The notes under the pieces: generated by a model
What the model was told of the DNA's origin: nothing
Databases searched by the model: none
The model's input: the letters and a program-made list of their open reading frames with translations, nothing else
Assembly: GCA_903822975.1 (NCBI GenBank)
Contig: CAIJRD010000004.1
Coordinates: 1-64,000, forward strand
Direction: 5' to 3'
Length of the DNA stretch: 64,000 nucleotides
Origin: an uncultured Sinobacteraceae bacterium
Lineage (GTDB): Bacteria; Pseudomonadota; Gammaproteobacteria; Nevskiales; Nevskiaceae
Part shown: piece by piece, positions 47,986 to 60,443 of the stretch
How the letters are laid out: each line of letters begins with the position of its first letter
Numbering within the stretch: the first letter of the stretch is position 1
Program-made: the position numbers and the translations under genes

Positions 47986-48942
47986 ATGCCGGAACTTCCC
48001 GATCTGACGGTCTATCTGGAATGCGTTGAACGCCAGGCGCTGGGTCAGCGACTGCGGCGGCTGCGTCTTGGCAATGCCTTCGTGTTGCGTACCGTGACGC
48101 CGCGTCCGTCCGAATTCGAAAACCTGGTATTGATCGGCACGTCACGCGTCGGCAAGCGTTTGGTGCTGCGCTTCGCAAGGCTTACCGATGGCGCTGCGCA
48201 CGGCCGCCTTGCGGCTGACATCGACGCGCGGAAGCACGACGACGGCAGCACGCGGCTGGCGGTGATTCACCTGATGCGGCTCGGCCGGCTCCACTGGAAG
48301 AAGCCGGACGCGGCACTGCCGAAAGGTTCGGGTCTGGTGGCATTCGATTTCGAACGCGGCAGCCTGCTGCTGACCGAATCCGGCAGCAAGCGCCGCGCTT
48401 CGCTGCACTTGTTCGATACGGAAGCCGCACTCGCCGAGCAGGACCGCGGCGGACTCGAACCGCTGACGGCGACGCTGCCTGAATTCGCAGCACGGCTGCG
48501 GCGCGAGAACTTCACGCTGAAGCGTGCGTTGACGATGCCGACAGTGCTCGCCGGCATCGGCAACGCGTACTCGGATGAGATCTTGCATCGCGCGCAGTTG
48601 TCGCCGTTCAAGCAAACCCAGTCGGTCGACGACGATGAACTGCGGCGTCTGTATGACGCGACGCAGACTGTGCTGCGCGAATGGACCGAACGTCTGCGCG
48701 CTGCAGCGGCCGACGGCTGGCCGCCGAAAGTCACTGCGTTCCATCCGCTGATGGCCGCGCACGGCCGCTACGGTGAACCCTGCCCGGTGTGCGGCAGCAA
48801 GATCCAACGCGTCGTCTACGCGGATAACGAGATGAATTATTGTGCGCGCTGCCAGACCGGCGGCCGGCTGCTGGCAGATCGAGCGCTGTCGCGGCTGCTG
48901 CACGACAGTTGGCCGCGTACGATCGACGAAGCGGAAGCCTGA
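47986..48942 (+). CDS. Fpg/Nei-family DNA glycosylase
   Basis: The 318-residue protein begins MPELPDL, so Pro2 is the Schiff-base nucleophile and Glu3 the catalytic acid of this base-excision-repair family. The H2TH region has GIGNAYSDEILHRAQLSP. The zinc finger is CPVCGSKIQ and NYCARCQTGG, with four Cys. A segment of about 20 residues (ADIDARKHDDGS) is inserted in the N-terminal domain, so it differs from standard MutM and could be an Nei-like branch. Its stop lies within a heptanucleotide repeat. Confidence 0.88.
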   Translation: MPELPDLTVYLECVERQALGQRLRRLRLGNAFVLRTVTPRPSEFENLVLIGTSRVGKRLVLRFARLTDGAAHGRLAADIDARKHDDGSTRLAVIHLMRLGRLHWKKPDAALPKGSGLVAFDFERGSLLLTESGSKRRASLHLFDTEAALAEQDRGGLEPLTATLPEFAARLRRENFTLKRALTMPTVLAGIGNAYSDEILHRAQLSPFKQTQSVDDDELRRLYDATQTVLREWTERLRAAAADGWPPKVTAFHPLMAAHGRYGEPCPVCGSKIQRVVYADNEMNYCARCQTGGRLLADRALSRLLHDSWPRTIDEAEA

Positions 48943-48967
48943 AGCCTGAAGCCTGAAGCCTGAAGCC
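48934..48967. repeat. Heptanucleotide repeat GAAGCCT spanning a stop codon
   Basis: Nearly five contiguous copies of GAAGCCT cover the last codons and the stop of the Fpg-type gene. Adding or removing a 7-bp unit would shift frame and change the C terminus. Confidence 0.9.
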
Positions 48968-49044
48968 GGCACTCGCCAACGTAGCTGACCTCGCCCCGCG
49001 CGAACATCCAATAGGAATGGAAGCGAACTAATGGAATCGAACTC

Positions 49045-49917
49045 ATGACCAGCGCCATCATCGACATCATCGCCGGCCGCGGCCGCGACCTCGGCGGCTT
49101 CAGCGTGCGCCGCGTGTTGCCGATCGGTCACCGCAAGACGGTCGGCCCATTCATCTTCTTCGACCACCTCGGGCCGGTGACGATGCCGCCCGGGGCCGGC
49201 ATGGACGTACGACCGCATCCGCATATCGGCCTGGCGACGGTCACCTACCTGTTCGAAGGTCGCATCAACCATCGCGACAGCCTCGGCAGCGTGCAGGCGA
49301 TCGAACCGGGCGCGGTCAACTGGATGACCGCCGGCCACGGCATCGTCCACTCCGAGCGCAGCACCGACGCGGATCGCGCCAGCGGCCAGGCCATGCACGG
49401 CATCCAGTCGTGGGTAGCGTTGCCGCAGGCGCTGGAAGAAACCGAGCCGAGCTTCGTGCATCACCCGGCGTCGACGCTGCCGACACTCGAGCGACCGGGC
49501 GTGCGCCTGCGCGTGATCGCCGGCACAGCCTATGGCGCGACCTCGCCGGTGGCGACCGCAAGCCCGACGTTCTATGTCGAAGCGCTGCTGGATGCCGGCG
49601 CCGAGCTGGACGTCTGCGACGAACACGAAGAGCGTGCGATCTATCCGGTCGACCAGGCGATCGAACTCGAAGGTCAGAGTTATCCGGCCGGCAGCATGCT
49701 GGTGCTGGCGCGCGATGCACCCGTGCGCTTTCGCGCACCGCAGGGTGGCCGCGTCATGCTGCTCGGCGGTGCGGCACTCGACGGCGAACGCCATGTGTTC
49801 TGGAACTTCGTATCGTCGCGCCGCGAACGCATCGAGCAGGCCAAGGCTGATTGGAACGCGCAGAAATTCGCGCGCGTGCCGGGCGAAACCGAATTCATTC
49901 CGCTTCCAAGCCTATGA
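49045..49917 (+). CDS. Pirin family protein
   Basis: The 290-residue bicupin has the pirin metal site in the first domain: VRPHPHIGLATVTYLFEG (His-His-...) and a later His in MTAGHGIVHSE, followed by Glu. The tail ends in FIPLP. Pirins bind iron and may act as quercetinases or redox-linked regulators; no substrate is implied here. The stop overlaps the start of the next gene by four bases. Confidence 0.92.
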   Translation: MTSAIIDIIAGRGRDLGGFSVRRVLPIGHRKTVGPFIFFDHLGPVTMPPGAGMDVRPHPHIGLATVTYLFEGRINHRDSLGSVQAIEPGAVNWMTAGHGIVHSERSTDADRASGQAMHGIQSWVALPQALEETEPSFVHHPASTLPTLERPGVRLRVIAGTAYGATSPVATASPTFYVEALLDAGAELDVCDEHEERAIYPVDQAIELEGQSYPAGSMLVLARDAPVRFRAPQGGRVMLLGGAALDGERHVFWNFVSSRRERIEQAKADWNAQKFARVPGETEFIPLPSL

Positions 49918-50240
49918 GCGAGCCTATGAGCACCCGGCGGATTCGCATGCCCAATCCGCGCGCCGTGCGGGGTGGCGCCTTGAGCCTGCTATTGGCCCTG
50001 GTCGCGCTCGGCGCGATTCTGTACTTCGCACTCAGCTCCAAGCCCGGCGTGCATAGTGGCAGTGACAGCGGCAACGCGGTGAACTGCGAGCCGCTGATCG
50101 CTGCCCTGGTGCGCGATACCGGTGGCGTCGGTGCCGCCGCGCAAGCGGCCTACGATCAGCTTCCGGCCGAATGCCGCAAGCTGTTGCCGTCGCCGGCCGC
50201 TCTGGCACCTTCACCCGAGCGTGCGCCGGACCCGACTTAA
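49914..50240 (+). CDS. Small single-pass membrane protein, unknown
   Basis: The start at 49914 overlaps the pirin stop (ATGA), so translation is probably coupled. The 108-residue product has one helix (about 21-40), a short Gly/Ser linker and a C-terminal half with two Cys (NCEPLI and ECRKLL) that could form a disulfide outside the membrane. It ends in a Pro/Ala tail. I recognise no family. Confidence 0.65.
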   Translation: MSEPMSTRRIRMPNPRAVRGGALSLLLALVALGAILYFALSSKPGVHSGSDSGNAVNCEPLIAALVRDTGGVGAAAQAAYDQLPAECRKLLPSPAALAPSPERAPDPT

Positions 50241-50449
50241 GGCAGGCCGCTGTGGCAGCCAGCCGCTTTCGGGCAGCTTACGTCGACGTTAAGGTTTGGG
50301 TTTTAGACTTCGAATTGCTACGGGTTGTGCGGGGGTGGCGTCGGTCGGCGTGGGCCTGCCGTTCGGCGGACAACTCGCCGCTGGACGGCTGCCGCCAGGA
50401 ACTTGCGGCCCGTTCCATGCACCAAGCGGTACTTAAACCAGGAGCTGTG

Positions 50450-51514
50450 ATGGACCACAAAGTCAGCCGGCCGCAGACGCCGCCACCTTCGACCGCACGC
50501 AAGTCGCGCGGACTCCTCACCACCTTTGCCGTGTTCGCACTTGGGCTGATGCTGGCCGACGGCGCCAGCGCGCGTCTGTTCGAACGCCGCAACAACACCG
50601 CAGATGCCGCACCGGGTGCGCCGGCCTATGGCGACCCCAGCAGCGCACAGACCCGCACGATCAACGTCGGCGGCACGCAGCGCACCTATCTGATCCAGAC
50701 CGCCAGCGGCAGCAACGGCCCGGCACCGATCGTGGTGATGCTGCACGGCGGCACGCAGACGCCCGAGGATGTCTGGAAGGAAACCAGCATGCCGACGATC
50801 GCGCAGCAGAACGGCTTTATCGTCGTCGCACCGGCCGGCCTCAACAAGCATTGGAATGACGGACGCGGTTCGGTTCTCGGCGGCAAGGCCTCCACCGCCG
50901 ACGACGTTGGATTTCTACGCGCGGTGATTCAGCAGGTGGTGCAGCAGGATCACGGCAATCCGAACGCGGTGTTCATGTTCGGCCCGTCCAACGGCGGTGC
51001 GATGACGCAGCACTTCGCCTGCCAGTCCGGCGATGTCCTGCACGCCGCTGCCAATCTGATCTCGAATCTGCCGGTGGATGAGCAGGGCGATTGCAAGAGT
51101 TCCAAGCCGCTGCCGTGGATGTCGATCAACGGCACCAGCGATCCGCTGTTCCCGTTCCTCGGTCAGGGCTCCGGCGTGGTCAAGAACGGCGAGCAGCAAC
51201 CCGCCCTGCTGTCGGCCGAGCAGACGTTCTCGTTTTGGGCGAACCGCGCGCATTGCTCGAATCAAACCACCGACCAGCGCATCGGCGGCAGCGACAGCCA
51301 GCACTTCACCGAGCGACGCGTACGCAGCGGCTGCGCCGGCGGCACGCAATCGATCGAATACATCGTGCATGGTGCCGGTCACACGATGCCGGGCCGGCCG
51401 ATCAAGAGCCTGCTGATCCGCCACTACATCGGTGACGGCAGCACCGACGTCGATACCGGCACCGTGGTCTGGGACTTCTTCCGCTCGACAATGAACGGCG
51501 GAGCCAGTCAGTAA
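50450..51514 (+). CDS. Extracellular PHB depolymerase-type esterase
   Basis: The ATG at 50450 has AGGAG five bases upstream; the frame is open far earlier. The 354-residue protein has a basic N terminus and a hydrophobic export segment (about 24-40). The hydrolase domain shows the oxyanion motif MLHGGTQTP, the nucleophile in FGPSNGG (GxSxG), an Asp in NGTSDPLFP and a His in HGAGHTMPG. It belongs to the LpqC/PHB depolymerase family; actual substrates may be polyesters or feruloyl-type esters. A strong terminator follows. Confidence 0.85.
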   Translation: MDHKVSRPQTPPPSTARKSRGLLTTFAVFALGLMLADGASARLFERRNNTADAAPGAPAYGDPSSAQTRTINVGGTQRTYLIQTASGSNGPAPIVVMLHGGTQTPEDVWKETSMPTIAQQNGFIVVAPAGLNKHWNDGRGSVLGGKASTADDVGFLRAVIQQVVQQDHGNPNAVFMFGPSNGGAMTQHFACQSGDVLHAAANLISNLPVDEQGDCKSSKPLPWMSINGTSDPLFPFLGQGSGVVKNGEQQPALLSAEQTFSFWANRAHCSNQTTDQRIGGSDSQHFTERRVRSGCAGGTQSIEYIVHGAGHTMPGRPIKSLLIRHYIGDGSTDVDTGTVVWDFFRSTMNGGASQ

Positions 51515-51543
51515 CGCGGGATCGCGGCACGCAAACCTTCAAA

Positions 51544-51580
51544 GTCTGCCGACGACGCCGTCGTCGGCAGACTCGTTTTT
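51544..51580 (+). terminator. Strong Rho-independent terminator after the esterase
   Basis: GTCTGCCGACGAC (51544-51556) and its complement (51560-51572) form a perfect 13-bp stem with a 3-base loop followed by TCGTTTTT. It starts 30 bp after the esterase stop. Confidence 0.93.
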
Positions 51581-51654
51581 GGCGAACTGCTTCGATTAAT
51601 TTCGATCGTCAAGCGACGTGATGTGACCTGACCTTACGCGTTGCGATCAACCAT

Positions 51655-51696
51655 CACGATCGACGATTGTCGACTGACGATCGACGACTGACGATC
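51655..51696. repeat. Imperfect tandem repeat of ACGATCGACGACTG
   Basis: Two to three degenerate 14-bp copies built from ACGATCGACGA and ACTG lie between the terminator and the Uup-type gene. Confidence 0.7.
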
Positions 51697-51766
51697 AACA
51701 CGAGGCCAGCGGGATCGGACCGTCGTCGAGTGACGCGCCGATCCACGCGATTCAGCGAGTGTGGAG

Positions 51767-53644
<1,878 letters not shown>

Positions 53645-53948
53645 AGGAAGGTCGACGCTTGCATAGCGGCTTGGATTGAGCGCGGGCGCGCATTGTAGAC
53701 CGTTGCCGCGACAGCACTGCGGCAAAGATCGGCGTCGATCGGCGTTGATGTGCGCATTTGCACGCGTCGAACGCTGCTGCGCCATCACGGCCGGCACTGC
53801 GGCCGACGGCTGCGCCTGCATCGATGAATGCTAAGCAAAGCACCGCAATCTACTTCCTTGGCCGGCGTGCGCTGCCCTAAGGTGCTCGCAGTCGGTGAAC
53901 CAGACCTGGGCGCCGCGATGGATTGTCACCGCGATGGAGAGAAAGCAG
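53645..53948. other. Divergent spacer between uup and the RBBP9-type gene
   Basis: I see no gene here. Promoters for the two diverging genes should be in this stretch; a GGAGAG ribosome-binding site precedes 53949. Confidence 0.45.
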
Positions 53949-54554
53949 ATGAGTACACACGAATTGCTCGACTGGCGTGGACCGGTGCTGGTGGTACCGG
54001 GCCTCGGCGGCAGCAGCGAGCGGCATTGGCAGAGCCTGTGGCAGCGGCGCTACAGCGATTTCCAGCGGGTGGAACAAGCGGATTGGAATACGCCGGATCT
54101 CGATCGCTGGGCGCGAACCATCGTCGAGGCGGCGGTGGCGCTCGATCAGCCGGCGCTGGTGATCGCGCACAGCTTCGGCTGCCTGGCAACGGTGCGGGCC
54201 GAGGTGTTCCAGTCCGGCCTGATTGCCGGCGCGCTGCTGGTGGCACCGGCCGAGCCGGCGCGCTTCCAGGCCGAGCGTCAGTTGCTGCACACGCAACTGC
54301 AGTTCCCCAGCAGCGTGATCGCAAGCCGCAACGATCCCTGGATCACGCTGGCGAATGCGAAGACCTGGGCGGATCGCTGGGGTAGCGAATTCGTCGATCT
54401 CGGCCTCGCCGGCCATATCAACGCCGATTCCGGCTTCGGCGAATGGGCCAGCGGCCTGGATCATCTGGACTGGCTTTGTCGCCGCATGAATCAACGCGCG
54501 CAGTCGCCGGTGACAAGCCGCGCCCTGCACCAGCGATTCGCTGCGGCCGTTTGA
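53949..54554 (+). CDS. RBBP9/YdeN-type serine hydrolase
   Basis: The 201-residue protein starts at 53949 after GGAGAG. The RBBP9 landmarks are VPGLGGSSERHWQSLW (about 16-31), the nucleophile in IAHSFGCLA, the Asp in SRNDPW and the His in AGHINADSGFGEW. The family has small esterases of unclear substrate. An in-frame start at 53895 is possible but less well supported. Confidence 0.85.
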   Translation: MSTHELLDWRGPVLVVPGLGGSSERHWQSLWQRRYSDFQRVEQADWNTPDLDRWARTIVEAAVALDQPALVIAHSFGCLATVRAEVFQSGLIAGALLVAPAEPARFQAERQLLHTQLQFPSSVIASRNDPWITLANAKTWADRWGSEFVDLGLAGHINADSGFGEWASGLDHLDWLCRRMNQRAQSPVTSRALHQRFAAAV

Positions 54555-54941
54555 TTGCTGGGCTTCAGGCGGTGTTCCCGCTGCGGAACACCGCGACGCC
54601 GCGGGGTCGTGCGTGCATCCTTTTTCCGACCTGAACGCAGCCTTGCGCCATACCGGCGCGCGCGCTTGACCACGTTCGATCGACGCGCCTCGCGCAAAAA
54701 TTCAACCGGCGACGCAATAAACGCGTAGAATCCGCCCCCCGCTTCACCGTAGCCTTCCCTGGCAACACCGACGCGGACCTAAAAAACCGCGGCCCGGCAT
54801 TCCCGGTCCGGTCGTTGCGCGACACAATCGATGTGTCGCGATCTGTTGGCCTCGTTGAGGCTTGCCCGATGCGCCGTTGAGGCGCATCGACGCACGCACA
54901 TTGCGATGCCACGCCCATGAAGCGCACATCGAGGTGTTGCA
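54555..54941. other. Leader and promoter region of the DEAD-box helicase gene
   Basis: A TAGAAT hexamer at 54726-54731 is a possible -10 element, with only a weak -35. From there to the start the RNA leader would be about 200 nt and holds two hairpins (54818-54889). No gene is seen. Confidence 0.4.
54818..54889 (+). promoter_or_regulatory. Two stem-loops in the helicase leader
   Basis: CGCGACACA (54818-54826) pairs with 54832-54840 around a 5-base loop. CGATGCGCC (54867-54875) pairs with 54881-54889 around a 5-base loop. Each stem is 9 bp and perfect. They sit about 50-120 bases before the start codon. Long structured leaders are known for csdA-type cold-shock helicases; control by them here is inference. 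Confidence 0.55.
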
Positions 54942-57047
<2,106 letters not shown>

Positions 57048-57354
57048 GCACGCGCGCAGGCGCAAGGCAACTCGGCAGCGGCGTCCGTGTCCGCTACGAA
57101 TACCGATGCGCTGCTGGCATCGGTTGGGCGGACCGGAAATGGGATCGACGTCGCGATGCACCGCAAGTGGTGCATCTCCGACCTCGCAGCCATGCGAAAA
57201 GTCAGGTCATTGCCAGGTTGAACTCACGTCGAGTCCAATTCGAGCTCTGGTCAAGCTCACGTCGAACTCACGTCGAACTCACGTCGAGCTCAAGTCGTCA
57301 GCGTCGGTCCGGTTTGATCCGCGAGTCGATCGCGGCGTTTCCTACTCGCCGGCG
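57048..57354. other. Intergenic region with an 11-bp repeat array
   Basis: There is no gene in this stretch. It contains at least four copies of CTCACGTCGAA/G (57223-57288) between convergent genes. Confidence 0.5.
57223..57288. repeat. 11-bp repeat CTCACGTCGAA
   Basis: Three contiguous copies (57256-57288), the last ending G, and one separate copy (57223-57233) are interspersed with degenerate versions. Confidence 0.85.
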
Positions 57355-58761
57355 CTACTCGAACTCGACCAGCATTGCGCTCGCAGGCGAAAGCGTTAGA
57401 TACGCAGAGCCGCTATCGACGCTGAGCGTTTCGCGCTGCGGCTGCCAATGGCCGTTTGCATCGACAGCGCTGCCACCCAAAGTCACACCATCGATGCGCC
57501 ACAGGCTCGAGGCCGACAGTGTCAGCGCACGCGCAGACGTGAACGGCTGTTCGCCACTCACACGCAGATCGATCGGCAGCGCGCCGCTCTGGTTGACCAG
57601 TACGAGTTTGGATTTGCCGTCTTCACCGAGCAGGCCGAAGGCACACAGCAAGGTATTCGCAGTCTGCACCTTGACGTCGACCAGATGCGCGGCGCCGGCC
57701 TGCGCATACAGCAGCATTGCGTAATACAGCGGCCGCGGCTGCCATAGTCCGCTCGCCGCGTCGCGCGCGATCGGTGTGTACGGACCACTCGGTCCGCCAT
57801 GAAAATTGATGCCGCGAATGCCATCGACATTCATCTGGAACAGCAGCTGACTGGCCCACAGCGCGGCGCCGAGCGTATCGCTGACGTTCGGTTTGCCGCC
57901 GTTGTAAAGCGTATTCGCCTCGGTGATCCGCAGCGGATAACCGGCCAGCTGATTGCGCGCGGCCACGGCGCGCAACTGCGGGTAGTGCAGGCGCTCGGAC
58001 AGGAACAGCGTCGAGATGCCGATATCCGGATCGTTCGCCGGGCCACTGGCGTAGTAGTGATCGGAGATGAATCGCACCTCGCTGCCGCAAGCCTGAGTGA
58101 AGGCATTGATCCACTCGGGTCGATACGCGACGTCGGGCCCGGCCAGCGGCGCCGACGGCGTCTGCGCATGGATCGCCTGCGCGTAGCGGCGCCACTCGGC
58201 GATGTAGTGGTCGACGCTGTAGTCGTGCGGCCGCAGCCCGCGATAGTAGAGATCCGGTTCGTTGCCGATCTGCACCGCTTCGAGCCGCTCGCCGAGACGC
58301 TCGACCAGATAGGCGACTTCGTCGGCAGCGCGCTCCGGATCGCCGTGACCGAGGTTGACGCCGTAGATCAAGCGCCATCCGGTCGCTTCGACGAATCCGG
58401 CGAGCCGATCGATCGCCGCGGGCGTGATGGCGAATTTGAACGGCGCGGCCAAAGCACTCGGCTGCCGCTGCCAGACGCCGAACTCAGTCGAATTACCGCC
58501 GATACGCAGGCTGCCGTCTGGCGCCAGGCGTTGCAGCAGGGCGATCAGCGAATGGTTGTCGGGGCTGAACGTGGCGGCATCGGCCAGCTGGTTCGCCTCG
58601 AAGCTCAAGCCGAGAAACGCACTGCGCAGCTGCGCGCCCTTGGGTCCACGCGCCAAGCTGACGTCCGCATTGATGCGCTGCGCCAGCGTGATTCGGGGCG
58701 TTCTGGCGCAAGCCACCAAGCCGCCGGCGCCGAGCCCGATCAGGACGTCGCGTCGATTCAA
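57355..58761 (-). CDS. Glycoside hydrolase family 79-like Tat lipoprotein
   Basis: With a TTG start at 58761 the protein has 468 residues; no good ATG is nearer, and Met73 of the longer frame adds 51 unlikely residues. The N terminus NRRDVLIGLGAGGLVAC combines twin Arg with a lipobox Cys18. The core resembles GH79 (heparanase/beta-glucuronidase type): LRIGGNSTEF, the acid/base Glu in IGNEPD and the nucleophile in RITEANT. A C-terminal beta-sandwich is typical. It should act on glucuronides at the cell surface. Confidence 0.8.
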   Translation of the reverse strand: MNRRDVLIGLGAGGLVACARTPRITLAQRINADVSLARGPKGAQLRSAFLGLSFEANQLADAATFSPDNHSLIALLQRLAPDGSLRIGGNSTEFGVWQRQPSALAAPFKFAITPAAIDRLAGFVEATGWRLIYGVNLGHGDPERAADEVAYLVERLGERLEAVQIGNEPDLYYRGLRPHDYSVDHYIAEWRRYAQAIHAQTPSAPLAGPDVAYRPEWINAFTQACGSEVRFISDHYYASGPANDPDIGISTLFLSERLHYPQLRAVAARNQLAGYPLRITEANTLYNGGKPNVSDTLGAALWASQLLFQMNVDGIRGINFHGGPSGPYTPIARDAASGLWQPRPLYYAMLLYAQAGAAHLVDVKVQTANTLLCAFGLLGEDGKSKLVLVNQSGALPIDLRVSGEQPFTSARALTLSASSLWRIDGVTLGGSAVDANGHWQPQRETLSVDSGSAYLTLSPASAMLVEFE

Positions 58762-58882
58762 GTTGAGCGCCTGCAGGCAGGCTGGACCGACGGCAGCGCG
58801 AGATTCATCGAGAAGAGTTGACCGTGAGCGAACCAGATTATCCGGTATCCGCGAAGCCGGTCGGCGACTTGTAAGCTGGGCT

Positions 58883-59656
58883 TTACAAATCGCTGAAATT
58901 TCCAGCGCGGCCATGTCCGGCTGCGAAGCGTGCGGCGCCGCGCAAGGTTTCGCCGCTGGCCAGCGTTTGCAGGCCGAGCGCGGTTTCGTTGCGCAGCGCG
59001 GCGTCGAGCGGCTGCGCAAACTGCGTCTGCAGACTGCGGCGGTCGTTGCGCATGCACAGTTGCGGAAAACGTGTGAGTTCCAGCGCCAATGCTTCGGCGG
59101 CTTGGCGTGCCGTACCGTTTGCAACCACACGGTTCGCCAGACCGATCTGCAACGCTTCGGCGGCGGCCACCGGTCGCCCGGTCAGAATCAGATCCATCGC
59201 GCGCGATTCGCCGATCAGGCGCGGCAGGCGGATGGTGCCGCCGTCGATCAGTGGCACGCCCCAGCGGCGGCAGAACACGCCGAACACCGCGTCTTCTTCG
59301 ACCACGCGCAGATCGCACCAGCAGGCCAGCTCGAGTCCGCCAGCGACCGCATAACCCGAGATGGCGGCGATCACCGGTTTCGACAGCACGAGCCGCGTCG
59401 GCCCCATCGGTCCGTCGCCCTCCACCGCGACGCGATTGCGCCGTTGCGCGTCGCCCATCGCTTTCAGGTCGGCGCCTGCGCAGAAGGTGCCGCCCGCGCC
59501 CCACAGCACGGCAACATCGGAGCCCTCGTCGGCATCGAATGCGCGGAACGCGGCGACCAGCGCGTCTGCGGTAGGCCGGTCAACCGCATTGCGTGCCGAC
59601 GGACGATCGAGGATCACCGTGGTCACACGGCCCTGCTGTTCGACGCTGACGCTCAT
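58883..59656 (-). CDS. Enoyl-CoA hydratase/isomerase family protein
   Basis: The 257-residue crotonase starts at the ATG at 59656 after AGGAG. The oxyanion-hole motifs are FCAGADLKAMG (about 58-68) and the Gly-rich AISGYAVAGGLELACWCD (about 97-114), and the acidic catalytic position near 135 is in a GVPLIDGGTIRL stretch, where one of the usual Glu is Asp. Beta-oxidation or another CoA thioester step is likely; the exact substrate is unknown. It runs opposite to the YbjQ gene. Confidence 0.88.
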   Translation of the reverse strand: MSVSVEQQGRVTTVILDRPSARNAVDRPTADALVAAFRAFDADEGSDVAVLWGAGGTFCAGADLKAMGDAQRRNRVAVEGDGPMGPTRLVLSKPVIAAISGYAVAGGLELACWCDLRVVEEDAVFGVFCRRWGVPLIDGGTIRLPRLIGESRAMDLILTGRPVAAAEALQIGLANRVVANGTARQAAEALALELTRFPQLCMRNDRRSLQTQFAQPLDAALRNETALGLQTLASGETLRGAARFAAGHGRAGNFSDL

Positions 59657-59803
59657 GTCGCTCTCCTAGGTTTTTTTGACGCCGCTCGCTATCGACACTG
59701 CGCCGATTCGCAGCTCTGCCTCAGGCTATCGCGCTATGGCGCTGCCTTGCCTTGGCTTAGAGTACCAACGCGCGATTTCCCACCCGCGCCGGAGGAGCCT
59801 CAG

Positions 59804-60127
59804 ATGATCGTCGTCACCAGCGAACAGATTGCCGGTCACCGCGTCGTCAAGACGCTGGGCCAGGCGTTCGGCGTTGTCGTCCGCAGCCGCGGTATCGGCG
59901 GCAACCTGATGGCCGGCCTGCGCTCGATCTTCGGCGGCGAGATCCACGAGTACACGCAGATGCTGGAAGAAGCGCGGCGTCATGCGATCGACCGGCTGGT
60001 TTCCAATGCGTCTGCGATGGGCGCGAATGCGATCGTGATGATGCGCTTCGATTCCGCCGAAATTGCGCAGACGATGAGCGAGATCGTCGCCTACGGCACC
60101 GCCGTGATCATAGATCCCGCCGCCTGA
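59804..60127 (+). CDS. YbjQ/UPF0145 family protein
   Basis: The 107-residue protein starts after GGAGGAG. VVRSRGIGGNLMAGLRSIFGGEI and GANAIVMMRFD with EIVAYGTAV are the family signature. UPF0145 proteins form a beta-barrel pentamer and have been called heavy-metal-binding, but function is not settled. Four bases separate it from the next gene. Confidence 0.9.
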   Translation: MIVVTSEQIAGHRVVKTLGQAFGVVVRSRGIGGNLMAGLRSIFGGEIHEYTQMLEEARRHAIDRLVSNASAMGANAIVMMRFDSAEIAQTMSEIVAYGTAVIIDPAA

Positions 60128-60131
60128 CACG

Positions 60132-60443
60132 ATGCTGCGCCGCGTTCTGCTTTGGCTCGGCTGCACGCTGCTGGCGATTGCCGTGCTGCTGGTCGTGCTC
60201 GGACTTTGGCCGCCCGCGCTGTGGTGCGGCCTCAATGGCGCCTTGCTGACGCTGGGCCTCGTGTTCGAACGCTGGCAGTACCGCCGCACACAGTCACAGG
60301 CCCCCGGTGCGGGCTGGCAAGCCACCGGCGAGCGCTTCGTCGATCCCGGCAGCGGCGTGCTCACCGAGGTCTGGTTCCAACCCAGCAGCGGCGAACGGCG
60401 TTACGTCAAAGTGCCGGACGCCGGTTCGGCATCACACGACTGA
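60132..60443 (+). CDS. Small membrane protein, unknown
   Basis: This 103-residue protein has two hydrophobic helices (about 3-24 and 27-44) and a soluble C-terminal half with many Gly and aromatic residues. It follows YbjQ after four bases and probably shares its mRNA. Its last 43 bases overlap the 3' end of dapA on the other strand. I recognise no family. Confidence 0.65.
   Translation: MLRRVLLWLGCTLLAIAVLLVVLGLWPPALWCGLNGALLTLGLVFERWQYRRTQSQAPGAGWQATGERFVDPGSGVLTEVWFQPSSGERRYVKVPDAGSASHD

Noticed and set aside
48142-49794. Minus-strand frame across the glycosylase and pirin genes
   Set aside because: It spans two well-identified genes and contains repeat-derived residues.
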